Origin: Paludibacteraceae bacterium
Lineage (GTDB): Bacteria > Bacteroidota > Bacteroidia > Bacteroidales > Paludibacteraceae
Direction of reading: 5' to 3'
Assembly: GCA_016937795.1 (NCBI GenBank)
Contig: JAFGVV010000027.1
Location: forward strand, 158,343-222,342
DNA length: 64,000 nt
Shown here: positions 28,396 to 36,792 of the stretch, piece by piece
Layout: every line of letters starts with the position of its first letter
Numbering within the stretch: position 1 is the stretch's first letter
Notes under the pieces: model-generated
Told to the model about the DNA's origin: nothing
The model's database searches: none
What the model saw: only the letters and a program-made list of their open reading frames with translations
Program-made: the position numbers and the translations under genes

Positions 28396-30873
28396 TCACT
28401 TGAATTTTTCTTCGAGCATTTTAATAAAATATCCACCTACAACCGAGCGGGCGCGGAATCCGCGGTGATAGGGTTTATCGGTAAATACCCAATCGGACAT
28501 TGGAATACGATCTTCGGTTTCGTGCATAAACAAATGCACAGGGTCGATGAATTTTTCGAATGTAGCTTTGTCGTCGGCCAGAGTTGCAGTCCAGATAATC
28601 CAGTCGGTTTTAGTGTAAGTTTCTCTGTTGTCGAGCGGCAAACCGTATTTGTTTTGTTTTGTCAGATAGTACTGAATTTCATTTTGTGCCACTTCGTCGG
28701 GGAAAATTCCAAAATCGAGCAGTTTGTCCCATACGAGATTGTATTTCTGACTCCATGTGCCTGGTTGATCGAAAGTGAGTCGGTAATGATCGCCATCATT
28801 AGCCATTTTTACCCATTCCTGAGCCATGCGGCGTGCTTCGGCTGTATATTTATCGGCAATATCTTTTTTGCCGGCGATTTTAGCCATATAACCATACGAA
28901 GCTACGCCCAGAATGGCTTTTACCGAAAGATTGGTATTGTGAGCAAAGTGACCAGCAAAGTCGTCGGTGCAAAGCTGATTCTCAGGGTCGAGACCTTTTT
29001 CCACCAGATAATCGGTCCAGGTGGTAAGTACATCCCAATGTTTTTCAGCATAAGTGGCATTTCCTTCCAGCTTGGTAATTGCTGCTGTGAGAATAAGCAT
29101 GTTACCCGATTCTTCCACAGGCATGTCGCCACCGTAAGTCTGACCATTTGCCAATGGATAAGTTCCAATGTCGTGAGCTGCAAAGGGTTTTGTCCATTTT
29201 CCACTTTCGCTATAGTAGAATATAAAGTTCAGCAAACCTTTGGCCAATTCGGGATTGTAATAGAGAAACATTGGTGCCGAAGGATATGTTACATCCACAG
29301 TTCCAATCGATCCGTTACTGTTGTTTTCTTTCGAGAGCCACATCAATTCGCCCTGTGGCGATTGCACGAGTTTGTGGGCTGTAATTGCCTGACGATAAGC
29401 CAAAGCGCAAAGTTCTGCATATTTTTTACCACCTGCCTTTGTGGCTGTTTGCATAAGTTTTTTGTCGAATTTGGCGCTTGCAACCATTAGTTCTTCGTAT
29501 TCTTTATTGGCTTTTTTCAGTTGCGATTCGATGGTTTCGTTATTGTCGCGATTCCAGTATGGACGGAGATTTTCGCCAAAGTATTGAATAGAATAAATGT
29601 CGTCATAGGCAATCATTATTTTGCCAGTGGTTTCTTTTGTTTTGCCTAAACTCTGAACCATAGCCATTTTTGAAGATTCGTTGATGCCTTCGTTTCTGTT
29701 CGACAGGTTTCCATTTACAAAGCCACTGCGTAGTTCGGTGCTTTTGCCAATGTCTGCTTTTACATTTTTATTGTCGGCCACCATGTAAAAATATCCCCAG
29801 TTGATGCGCAAATCGTCACCTTTTTTGCGCAGGATGTTTTGTTCTTGGCTTCCGGTAGTGAGGTAGAGCAGTTCGTTGTCGGCAAATGTTTTGCTAACCG
29901 ATTGTTCGTAAGGCTGATCGAGTGCCCAGCGTGGCGATGCTTCGAAATACATTTCCACGTCATGCTCTTTGCCATCGTTCGAAACTACTTCGTAAGTGAT
30001 GTAATTTACCGGACGCGACAGCAAATCGAGGTTGTCCATAAATAATGGCGCTGTGAATGTGAGTTTCAGAACGACATTGCCGGCTGTGAATGTGTAATAA
30101 GTTTGTGTGGCCTGTACCTGAACCGATGTTTGCACAGCAGTTTGTTCGAGATCTTTTTTGATATTGTTTTCGACCAACAAGCCAAAGTCGAGCAATCCGT
30201 TGGCCACGGGGTTGTGGCAATAGGCTGTGATCAGGTTTTTGCCGGGGCGGAGCGCTTTTACAACATCGTCAGACAATTTTGTGTGTGCATTTTTGTTTAC
30301 AGTATTGCCTGTATTGTAAGCCAGTTTTCCGTTGATGTAAAATACTGCGCCATCGTCGTGGCTGTGTTCGATATATACATTTTTTCCGGTTAAATCCTGA
30401 TCGATATTAATTTCGCGACGTACCCAGATGTGCTCACTTTCCCAATGCGATTTAGCAGTAGGTTCGTTGTGAGTGGTTCCAAAGGCGCCTTTAGCTGTTT
30501 TCCAGCCCGAATCGTCGAAATTTTCTGAAATCCAGTTGGCAGGAGGTTCTTTTTCGGTATATTTTCCAAGCCATTCTCCCTGTTCCGAAGTGGGAACAAG
30601 CGGACTCAGTTCTACTTCTTCGATGCCCATGAAGCGATACACTTCGCCATCTACTTTTATGGCTCCTATCAGCGGAAAGTCTTTGCCTGTCCAGTGTTTT
30701 ACCGAACCATCGTAAAGATTGTCGGTAAACGACCATGCACTTGTATAAGGGTCGACACTTATCAGCGGATATGCAGGTGCCCGCAATTCGTTTTCAATAA
30801 TTGATTTTTTTGTCCCCGTACACGAAAAGAAAATGTTCGTGCTGAGAATTAGCATTGGAATTAGTAATCTCAT
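28396..30873 (-). CDS. DUF4964/DUF4965/DUF1793 (glutaminase A-like) lipoprotein
   Basis: Lipoprotein signal with Cys18 in FFSCTG. Residues 30-90 match the DUF4964 start (PLISVDPYTSAWSFTDNLYDG). Residues about 108-236 form an inserted beta-sandwich module. The rest is the DUF5127/DUF4965/DUF1793 body with an (alpha/alpha)6-type region (LCALAYRQAITAHKLVQSPQ, DVTYPSAPMFLYYNPEL, TDDFAGHFAHNTNLSVKA). The family is named after fungal glutaminase A, but bacterial members commonly sit in glycan-utilisation loci, so a glycosidase-like role is plausible and not proven. The inserted module is clearly similar to one in the adjacent GH2 protein. A promoter-like element lies at 30956-30963. Confidence 0.85.
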   Translation of the reverse strand: MRLLIPMLILSTNIFFSCTGTKKSIIENELRAPAYPLISVDPYTSAWSFTDNLYDGSVKHWTGKDFPLIGAIKVDGEVYRFMGIEEVELSPLVPTSEQGEWLGKYTEKEPPANWISENFDDSGWKTAKGAFGTTHNEPTAKSHWESEHIWVRREINIDQDLTGKNVYIEHSHDDGAVFYINGKLAYNTGNTVNKNAHTKLSDDVVKALRPGKNLITAYCHNPVANGLLDFGLLVENNIKKDLEQTAVQTSVQVQATQTYYTFTAGNVVLKLTFTAPLFMDNLDLLSRPVNYITYEVVSNDGKEHDVEMYFEASPRWALDQPYEQSVSKTFADNELLYLTTGSQEQNILRKKGDDLRINWGYFYMVADNKNVKADIGKSTELRSGFVNGNLSNRNEGINESSKMAMVQSLGKTKETTGKIMIAYDDIYSIQYFGENLRPYWNRDNNETIESQLKKANKEYEELMVASAKFDKKLMQTATKAGGKKYAELCALAYRQAITAHKLVQSPQGELMWLSKENNSNGSIGTVDVTYPSAPMFLYYNPELAKGLLNFIFYYSESGKWTKPFAAHDIGTYPLANGQTYGGDMPVEESGNMLILTAAITKLEGNATYAEKHWDVLTTWTDYLVEKGLDPENQLCTDDFAGHFAHNTNLSVKAILGVASYGYMAKIAGKKDIADKYTAEARRMAQEWVKMANDGDHYRLTFDQPGTWSQKYNLVWDKLLDFGIFPDEVAQNEIQYYLTKQNKYGLPLDNRETYTKTDWIIWTATLADDKATFEKFIDPVHLFMHETEDRIPMSDWVFTDKPYHRGFRARSVVGGYFIKMLEEKFK

Positions 30874-30955
30874 GTGTGAAAAATTTGATTTTTAAAATAT
30901 GCAGAATATGTTGCTGCCTGACTTTCGACTTCGTTTGTCGGGTAGTTTTCCGATA

Positions 30956-30963
30956 CAAAAATA
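30956..30963 (-). promoter_or_regulatory. Bacteroidota -7 promoter element for DUF4965 gene
   Basis: The - strand reads TATTTTTG, matching the TAnnTTTG consensus of Bacteroidota primary-sigma promoters, 83 bp before the start codon. No clear -33 TTTG partner is seen. Confidence 0.45.
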
Positions 30964-31030
30964 CCCTGAGTAATTGTGTATTATTAAAACAAGCCGTTCA
31001 AAAAACAACAAATTCTGCCTATTTCATCTG

Positions 31031-31882
31031 TCACTTTTTCACAAATGGACTATTCAGCAGGTATTTGAGACTTTTTTCCACACTTTCGATGGGTGTAAAG
31101 TTGTAATTTTCCACTTCCACAACAAAATGTTTTGCTCCTGCTTTTTTTGTATTTTGAAAAATGGCATCGAAACCAACCATTCCGCTTTGTCCGAGCTCTT
31201 TATTGTCTTTAATATGAAGCAGTTCAAATCGTCCCGGATACTTGTTGAAATAATCTACCGGACTTTGACCTCCGCGAACCACCCAATACACATCCATTTG
31301 AAAGAATACTTTGGCAGGATCGGTGTTTTTCAGCATAAAGTCGTACATGGTTTCGCCTTCGATTTTCGAAAACTCAAAATTGTGATTGTGATATCCGAAT
31401 CTAAGTCCGGCTGCATTGCATTTCTCGCCAATTTTGTTGTAATAATCGCAATAAGCTTTCAGGTCGGCCAGCGTTTTTACTGTTGGCATCCAGGGAGTGA
31501 CAATGTATTTCATTCCGGCTGCTTTGTGTGCCGCAATGGCTGTATCCCACCATGCCCATGTTTCAGTCCAGTTTGTGTCCGATATATTGTCGTTCAGCGC
31601 TTTGCCTGTGTGCGACGAAAGTACTTTCATTCCACGCTTTTCAATTTCATTTTTAAAAGCCGCCGGTGTCAGACCATAAAACTTTCCGTTGTCATAGTTT
31701 GCAGCTTCGATACCGGTATAGCCCATCGCCGCCACTTTTGTAAGTGTGCTGTTGAAATCCGATTTAATATCGTCGCGCACAGAATAAAGCTGTAGAAAAA
31801 TGTCTTTTTTTACAGGTTTTTTGGCCTGAATAGCAGTGTTGGCAGCCATGATAAACAGTATAAAAAATATTGATTTTTTCAT
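31031..31882 (-). CDS. Exported sugar phosphate isomerase/epimerase-like TIM-barrel protein
   Basis: The 283-residue protein has a signal peptide (MKKSIFFILF to NTAIQA) followed by an AP-endonuclease-2/xylose-isomerase-like TIM barrel: LQLYSVRDDIKSDF, MGYTGIEAANYDN, FGYHNHNFEF, VFFQMDVYWVV and LLHIKDNKE contain the usual metal-binding Glu, His and Asp positions of this superfamily. An exported member is unlikely to act on phosphorylated sugars. In Bacteroidota such proteins occur with DUF1080 and Gfo/Idh proteins and have been linked to lyase or hydratase steps on 3-keto sugars; that role is inferred here. It is separated from the DUF1080 gene by 371 bp of repeat-rich DNA, so it may be transcribed apart from it. 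Confidence 0.85.
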   Translation of the reverse strand: MKKSIFFILFIMAANTAIQAKKPVKKDIFLQLYSVRDDIKSDFNSTLTKVAAMGYTGIEAANYDNGKFYGLTPAAFKNEIEKRGMKVLSSHTGKALNDNISDTNWTETWAWWDTAIAAHKAAGMKYIVTPWMPTVKTLADLKAYCDYYNKIGEKCNAAGLRFGYHNHNFEFSKIEGETMYDFMLKNTDPAKVFFQMDVYWVVRGGQSPVDYFNKYPGRFELLHIKDNKELGQSGMVGFDAIFQNTKKAGAKHFVVEVENYNFTPIESVEKSLKYLLNSPFVKK

Positions 31883-32003
31883 TTTATATATAAATATTGA
31901 TTAGAATTTTCGATGGTTCGTTGTAAAATTGATTATCATCGCACTATGTTAGTTCGATAAATAAAAAGCGATTTATCGTTTTCTTATGCGCCTTATTTAT
32001 ATC

Positions 32004-32116
32004 ACGCAAAGGCGCAGAGTCGCTAAGTTGATATCAACTTCAGTATTACGGAATATTTTTTAAGACGCATTGAACAAAAACCTTCGGTTTTTCTTCGCGA
32101 CTTTGCGACTTTGCGA
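32004..32116. repeat. Inverted arrays of 8-nt NCGCAAAG repeats
   Basis: Positions 32004-32027 read as three 8-nt units (ACGCAAAG, GCGCAGAG, TCGCTAAG). The reverse strand of 32093-32116 reads TCGCAAAG, TCGCAAAG, TCGCGAAG. The arms match at 20 of 24 positions, so the transcript could fold into a long hairpin. Between them lies the palindrome AAGTTGATATCAACTT (32025-32040). This looks like a REP- or MITE-type dispersed repeat. Confidence 0.7.
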
Positions 32117-32169
32117 GAAAAAATATATTTTATAACGAAGTGCTGAATTATTTTATTGAATAATATAAA

Positions 32170-32213
32170 GAAACGCAAAGCGCTGAATCGTAAAAATCCG
32201 GGCTTTGCGTTTC
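32170..32213 (-). terminator. Hairpin after DUF1080 gene
   Basis: GAAACGCAAAGC (32170-32181) pairs perfectly with GCTTTGCGTTTC (32202-32213) around a 20-nt loop, 40 bp beyond the DUF1080 stop codon. The T-run is weak, so it may be a terminator, an RNA-stabilising hairpin, or part of the nearby repeat, whose GCAAAG motif it shares. Confidence 0.55.
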
Positions 32214-32253
32214 GTGTGTTCTCAGCCTGAAGGCTTATGAATTGAAATCGTGA

Positions 32254-33012
32254 TTAGTCTAAAATTTTGATTTTGATGTTGCGGAACCATACATCGTCGC
32301 CATGATCCTGAAGACCGATAAATCCTTCGCGGTTTTCGCCACCGGCATTGATAAAGTTTTCCCAGCCTTTGAATTTGCTGTTTTCAATCATGTTTTTCCA
32401 GTCGTCGGTCCACAAATGATATTCAACTACGTTTTCGCCATTTTGAGTATGCAATACTGTACCTTTGAAAACGGTAATGCTACCTGTGTTCCATTCGCCA
32501 TAAGGTTTTGAATTTTGTGGAACAGCAGGAATCAGGTCGTAAAGTGAAGCTGACTGACGGTTGCCGGCTTTACCCAGTTTGGCATCTACGTGATTTACAT
32601 TGTCGAGAATCTGATATTCAGGCGACGATTTCCAGATTGGATCACCTTCAACTTCTTGCGACAAATAGAAAATACCACTATTTCCACCTTTTGACACTTT
32701 CCATTCAAAAGTAAGTTCGAAATTTTTGAATTTACGGTCGAAAATAATGTCGCCACCATCTTTGGCTCCGGCTTCACCCTGTCCCGAGCCGTTTATTTTC
32801 AGTGCTCCATCTTCAATGGTCCATGCTTTTGGCATATCGGTACGGCCATAACCGCGCCATCCTTCAAAATTAGTGCCGTCGAACAGTGTAATCCATTCGT
32901 CCTGTGCTGCCGGTGCCTGTTCGGGCGCTGCTTCTTTTTTCGAAGCATTTGCACATGATGTGTAACTCATAGCTGCAAAAATTATTATAAATAAATAAAT
33001 TGTCTTTTTCAT
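32254..33012 (-). CDS. DUF1080 (3-keto-glycoside lyase/hydratase-type) lipoprotein
   Basis: The 252-residue lipoprotein has lipobox SYTSC with Cys20, a short Ala/Glu/Pro-rich linker and a single concanavalin-type DUF1080 domain: WITLFDGTNFEGWRGYG, WTIEDGALKINGSG, FELTFEWKVSKGGNSGIFYL, YEYQ-like SPEYQILDN and the closing IGLQDHGDDVWFRNIKIK. Domains of this family act as 3-keto-glucoside 1,2-lyase or 3-keto-2-hydroxyglucal hydratase. Anchored in the periplasm beside two exported oxidoreductases, it is a good candidate for the cleavage or hydration step. It begins 49 bp after the first Gfo/Idh gene's stop codon. Confidence 0.92.
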   Translation of the reverse strand: MKKTIYLFIIIFAAMSYTSCANASKKEAAPEQAPAAQDEWITLFDGTNFEGWRGYGRTDMPKAWTIEDGALKINGSGQGEAGAKDGGDIIFDRKFKNFELTFEWKVSKGGNSGIFYLSQEVEGDPIWKSSPEYQILDNVNHVDAKLGKAGNRQSASLYDLIPAVPQNSKPYGEWNTGSITVFKGTVLHTQNGENVVEYHLWTDDWKNMIENSKFKGWENFINAGGENREGFIGLQDHGDDVWFRNIKIKILD

Positions 33013-33061
33013 ATTCTTTTATTTTTTTAATGATTATGTAAATGAAAAATGATTTTTGAGA

Positions 33062-34534
33062 TTAACGTGGCATGTCGGGCAATTTCCAACCGTCGCGATA
33101 ATTGTGTTTAATAAGTTGTTCGGCAAATGCTTTTGCATTTACAGAAGGCGACATGGTTTTGTTGAACGATGGGTGTCCATCGGTAATTTTGAAACCGTCT
33201 TTTTCCATGAAACTTACTGTGGCGTCGTCGGGAATATTGGTGAATTTCATGTTTACGCCATCCCAGTGCAGTTCCTGATTGAGCGATTGCAGACGTACAC
33301 CAAGTACTCCCATTACCACCATTTCGTTGAATGGTCCGGCTTCGGAGAACGGTGAAGCTGTTTCAATACGCGAATCGGGACTTTCTTTACAAGCGCGTAC
33401 CCAGTCCATTTCGTGGCTTTCCTTTACCACGCGCACTTTGTTGGGAACCTCAGGTTTACGACCTGAAACAAGCCATGGACGAACGCCATAACAACCGCAA
33501 AACAAAGTATCTTTTGTTCCGTGGAAAATTACACCACCGCCATCGTCGTTGAGGTTGCGACCTGCAGGAACGCCAGCCGGACGTGGAGGTTGCAGTCCGC
33601 CATCGTACCAGTAAACTTCTACTTCGGGCATTGCTACCTTTGGCATATTATCGCGTGCAGGGAAAGTGTATTTTACCATTTCGGCATTGGGTGCACTGTC
33701 GGAATAAAGCACTGTGGAACTTCCCTGAACTTTGGTTGGATAACCAAGTTGTAAACCTTTGAATACAGGATGTAAAATATGACAAGCCATATCGCCTAAC
33801 GCACCTGTACCGAAATCCCACCAGCCACGGAAATTCCATGGAGTGTAAATGTGGTTAAACGGACGCATAGGAGCAGGGCCAATAAACAAATCCCAATCCA
33901 TTGTTTTCGGAATTTTATCCACAGTGGTAGGGCGTGGTAAACCCTGTGGCCAGATAGGGCGATCGGTAAAAGCTTCCACTTTTGTTATTTCGCCAATTTC
34001 GCCATTCCAAATCCAGTTGCAAATAGTGCGCACACCTTCGCCCGAAGCACCCTGGTTACCCATTTGCGTAGCTAATTTGTGTTTTTTAGCTAAATTAGTC
34101 AGCAGGCGCGACTCGTAAACTGTATGCGTCAGCGGTTTTTCCACATATACGTGTTTTCCCATTGTCATAGCATCGGCAGCAATAATCGCATGCGTGTGGT
34201 CGGCAGTGGCCACCATTACCGCATCGATGCTTTTGCCCAGTTCTTCGTACATTTTACGATAGTCGAAATACTTTTTGGCATTGGGGAAATGATTAAACAC
34301 CCGTTCGCTGTATTTCCAGTCGGTATCGCAAAGTGCTACAATGTTCTGGCTTTGCAATCCTTTGAGCACACCAAAACCGCGTCCTCCAATTCCCACACCG
34401 GCAATATTAAGCTTGTCGCTGGGTGCAACATGCCCAAAACTTTTGCCCAGTACCGAAGATGGAACTACGGTAAGTCCGAGAGCAGCTACAGAGCCGGCCT
34501 TCAGAAACTTTCTTCTTGACATTTTTGACGACAT
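33062..34534 (-). CDS. Tat-exported Gfo/Idh/MocA-family oxidoreductase 1
   Basis: The N-terminus SRRKFLKAG followed by a hydrophobic stretch and PSSVLG is a twin-arginine signal, so the protein is folded with its cofactor and then exported. The Rossmann motif is VGIGGRGFGVL, and VATADHTHAIIAADAM with VYVEKPLT carries the catalytic-type Lys of the EKP motif. The C-terminal half is the usual Gfo/Idh/MocA alpha/beta domain. At 490 residues it is longer than cytoplasmic members, as usual for the exported Bacteroidota group. Such enzymes oxidise or reduce C3 of glycosides using tightly bound NAD; pairing with DUF1080 supports this (inference). Confidence 0.92.
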   Translation of the reverse strand: MSSKMSRRKFLKAGSVAALGLTVVPSSVLGKSFGHVAPSDKLNIAGVGIGGRGFGVLKGLQSQNIVALCDTDWKYSERVFNHFPNAKKYFDYRKMYEELGKSIDAVMVATADHTHAIIAADAMTMGKHVYVEKPLTHTVYESRLLTNLAKKHKLATQMGNQGASGEGVRTICNWIWNGEIGEITKVEAFTDRPIWPQGLPRPTTVDKIPKTMDWDLFIGPAPMRPFNHIYTPWNFRGWWDFGTGALGDMACHILHPVFKGLQLGYPTKVQGSSTVLYSDSAPNAEMVKYTFPARDNMPKVAMPEVEVYWYDGGLQPPRPAGVPAGRNLNDDGGGVIFHGTKDTLFCGCYGVRPWLVSGRKPEVPNKVRVVKESHEMDWVRACKESPDSRIETASPFSEAGPFNEMVVMGVLGVRLQSLNQELHWDGVNMKFTNIPDDATVSFMEKDGFKITDGHPSFNKTMSPSVNAKAFAEQLIKHNYRDGWKLPDMPR

Positions 34535-34586
34535 AATGATATTTTTTTTAAGGTAAATAAATTAGTTGTGTATGTTTTCTATAATT

Positions 34587-36239
34587 CTATCCTCTGGTAA
34601 TGACGCGTTTATCTTTGTCCCAATACATGGTTCGTCCTTCGAGATAAGCACGTGTACCCATGTGTGCCGTGATGGCTTCCTCGAAAGCGGCTTTTATGTC
34701 GCACGAAGGTTGTTTGCCCTGACGGATGCACTCGAGCCACTCGCGCAGGTGCAAAAAGGTTGTGTTATAACGTTTTCCGTCTACATACGAAAATAGCAAA
34801 CCACGTTCTGCAAAATACTTTTCAGTAGGCGAGGAGAGTGCGTCAATGCTTTTGCCCGAAGCGTAACGATAGAATACTTCGCCCGGTTTTATGATTCCCT
34901 GATCAATTTTATCTCTGTATTTTTGCGAAGCCGGATCGACTTTTACATTCAGCGTACCACCAAGTTCAATGGTAGCATCGGTTCCCATAATGATGCGCGG
35001 GCGTTCGTTCTGACTGGCTAATGTGGCCGAGTAATTCAGACACATGTCGCGGTCGGGGAAAAGGAAAGTAGATTGTAGCACGTCGGGAACAGTTCGTCCA
35101 TCTTTAAAGAAATAAACACCACCAGCCGAGCTTGCCGAAGCCGGGATTCCCAAATCGAGAATATGATTCATAGCATCGTATTCGTGAGTAAAAAGGTCGC
35201 CGCTGAGTCCGGTACTGTAATCCCACCAGCAACGCCAGCGGAAAAATCGTTCGGGACTGAATTTGTCGCGTGCATCTGGCCCCACGTATTTTGCAAGTCC
35301 GGCCGAAGTCATATATTCCATATATTCCTTGATGCGTTGCGGGTCGCCTTCGTACTGTTTCCAGTCTATGGTCGATGGATTGCCTTCGGGATGAATCGGA
35401 TAAACCCATGCGCCGTTCGGGTCATTACGGTTTGTACTTACTTCCATCAAAGTCACTTTGCCTATCATGCCTTCGGCAATCATTTGTTTGGCTCGGTGAT
35501 TAATTTCAATCTGACGGCCCTGATGCCCAAGCTGGAAAACCACGTTGCTGTTTTTTATGGCTTCTTCCACCAGATAAGTTTCGGGCACAGTCCATGTCAG
35601 CGGTTTTTCCACATAAATATGTTTTCCGGCGCGTGCAGCTTCTATGGTCATAGTGCCATGCCAATGATCGGGCGTGGCAATAATCACAGCATCAATGTCG
35701 GGTGCAGCGAGCAATTCGCGATAGTTTTTGTAAACGGTAGGCATTTTAGCAAATTTTGCGCCTTTGCCTTGTCTTTTCAGGTTGGCTCCGGCCAGCACAG
35801 CCGCTTTGGTGTTGGCTTCGAAAATATCGCAAACACCTGTTACTTCCACATTCAAATCGTCCTGCTCCAGAAAATCTTTGTAGCGGGTATTGTCGGGATC
35901 GGTTTTAGCCTGCTCCTTCAAATCGCTGATATAGTCGGGCGTGGCAAACCCAAGCGCCTGCAACAGATAAGCTCCTCGTCCACCATAACCAATCACACCG
36001 ATGCGGATTTTTTTTCCTCCGGGTTGTACGTCCATTACCGCAGGTTTTGCTTCAGTATTGAAAATGCTTCCTGCCAAATGATTCTTGTTCTCGGTTGTTT
36101 TCTTTTTGTACACTCCATAAGCCATTGCACCCAATACCGGGATAGTGGCAAGGGTTTTCAGCGCATTACGGCGCCCTTCGGAATGTGTTTTCTTTGATGT
36201 TTTGTCAGATGTGGGTTTATCTTTATGATTTTCGGACAT
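34587..36239 (-). CDS. Tat-exported Gfo/Idh/MocA-family oxidoreductase 2
   Basis: A long polar N-region precedes twin arginines (GRRNALKTL) and a hydrophobic core (IPVLGAMAYGVY), giving a Tat-type signal or anchor. The Rossmann motif is VIGYGGRGAYLL; VIIATPDHWHGTMTIEA and IYVEKPLTW contain the EKP lysine. The C-terminal domain has GLSGDLFTHEYDAMNHI, a common feature of exported members. It lies 34 bp after DoxX and 52 bp before oxidoreductase 1 in one probable operon. Two diverged oxidoreductases side by side would fit separate oxidation and re-reduction steps, or different glycoside ranges; which applies is unknown. Confidence 0.92.
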   Translation of the reverse strand: MSENHKDKPTSDKTSKKTHSEGRRNALKTLATIPVLGAMAYGVYKKKTTENKNHLAGSIFNTEAKPAVMDVQPGGKKIRIGVIGYGGRGAYLLQALGFATPDYISDLKEQAKTDPDNTRYKDFLEQDDLNVEVTGVCDIFEANTKAAVLAGANLKRQGKGAKFAKMPTVYKNYRELLAAPDIDAVIIATPDHWHGTMTIEAARAGKHIYVEKPLTWTVPETYLVEEAIKNSNVVFQLGHQGRQIEINHRAKQMIAEGMIGKVTLMEVSTNRNDPNGAWVYPIHPEGNPSTIDWKQYEGDPQRIKEYMEYMTSAGLAKYVGPDARDKFSPERFFRWRCWWDYSTGLSGDLFTHEYDAMNHILDLGIPASASSAGGVYFFKDGRTVPDVLQSTFLFPDRDMCLNYSATLASQNERPRIIMGTDATIELGGTLNVKVDPASQKYRDKIDQGIIKPGEVFYRYASGKSIDALSSPTEKYFAERGLLFSYVDGKRYNTTFLHLREWLECIRQGKQPSCDIKAAFEEAITAHMGTRAYLEGRTMYWDKDKRVITRG

Positions 36240-36273
36240 ATCTTGGTTTGTTGCTTGAGATTTTTAGTTGCTT

Positions 36274-36756
36274 TTATTTCTTTTTGAAAATAATGCGGTC
36301 GAGACCAATCTGAGTGGAAGTTGGAAATAGTATTAAAACTACCACAGCACACAGCATTATTATGTTTTTATCAATCCATAAATATGAACCTTCGGTAGGA
36401 AGCATATACACAGCGTTAAGCAATGGTGGGTGCGATAAGTAATACATTGCGAGTAATGAAACGGCTCCAAAACCGGCTACTTTTGTGAAAAGTCCGATGA
36501 TGAGTAGTAGTCCGATGATGGTAAGTCCATAAATGTTCAGATTGTCAGCCAGACTCATTAAAAAGTCATGTTCGGTAATGAAATTAAAAACGGGAGAGAA
36601 CCAACCCTGCGAATCTTTGAGATATCCGAGCGATGTCCAGTTTGAATTGAGGAATTTTACAAGTCCTTCGTAGAGAAAATACCAACCGATAAGTACGCGA
36701 AGGGCAACCAAAGCGAATAGTTGAGAATTGTTGTAATTGTAAGTTTTTCTTTGCAT
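36274..36756 (-). CDS. DoxX-family inner-membrane protein
   Basis: The 160-residue protein has about four hydrophobic membrane segments: ALVALRVLIGWYFLYEGLVK, IYGLTIIGLLLIIGLF, FGAVSLLAMYYLSH and IIMLCAVVVLILFP. The first carries the R-x-x-x-G-x-x-F-x-x-x-G pattern of DoxX proteins. DoxX proteins relate to quinone-linked oxidoreductase subunits. As first gene of an operon with two exported NAD-type oxidoreductases it could link their cofactor recycling to the membrane quinone pool, but that is inference. Confidence 0.85.
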   Translation of the reverse strand: MQRKTYNYNNSQLFALVALRVLIGWYFLYEGLVKFLNSNWTSLGYLKDSQGWFSPVFNFITEHDFLMSLADNLNIYGLTIIGLLLIIGLFTKVAGFGAVSLLAMYYLSHPPLLNAVYMLPTEGSYLWIDKNIIMLCAVVVLILFPTSTQIGLDRIIFKKK

Positions 36757-36784
36757 TGTTTTATATTAGTTTTCAGGCCTTGTG

Positions 36785-36792
36785 CAAATGTA
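36785..36792 (-). promoter_or_regulatory. Promoter element of the DoxX-Gfo/Idh-DUF1080 operon
   Basis: The - strand reads TACATTTG (consensus TAnnTTTG), 29 bp before the DoxX start codon. A TTTG on the same strand at 36817-36820 could be the -33 element, though spacing (24 bp) is slightly long. Confidence 0.55.

Larger units (their letters stand above)
31883..32253. other. Repeat-rich intergenic region
   Basis: No gene is seen in these 371 bp. They contain two opposed arrays of an 8-nt NCGCAAAG unit (32004-32027 and 32093-32116), a perfect 16-nt palindrome (32025-32040), a small AAAAACC/GGTTTTT hairpin (32076-32092) and a 12-bp-stem hairpin (32170-32213). Confidence 0.8.

Noticed and set aside
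28465..29490. A 341-codon open frame on the + strand opposite the DUF4965 gene
   Set aside because: It overlaps fully a gene with clear family motifs and lipobox, has no known motifs, and is rich in Cys, Phe and His as expected from reading the complement of this codon use.
32004..32116. The NCGCAAAG arrays as a small CRISPR array
   Set aside because: Units are only 8 nt, there are no spacers, the arrays are inverted, and no cas genes are nearby.
35163..36197. A 344-codon open frame on the + strand opposite the second Gfo/Idh gene
   Set aside because: Same reasoning: it is the shadow of a well-supported gene with Rossmann and EKP motifs, and its composition is unlike real proteins in this window.
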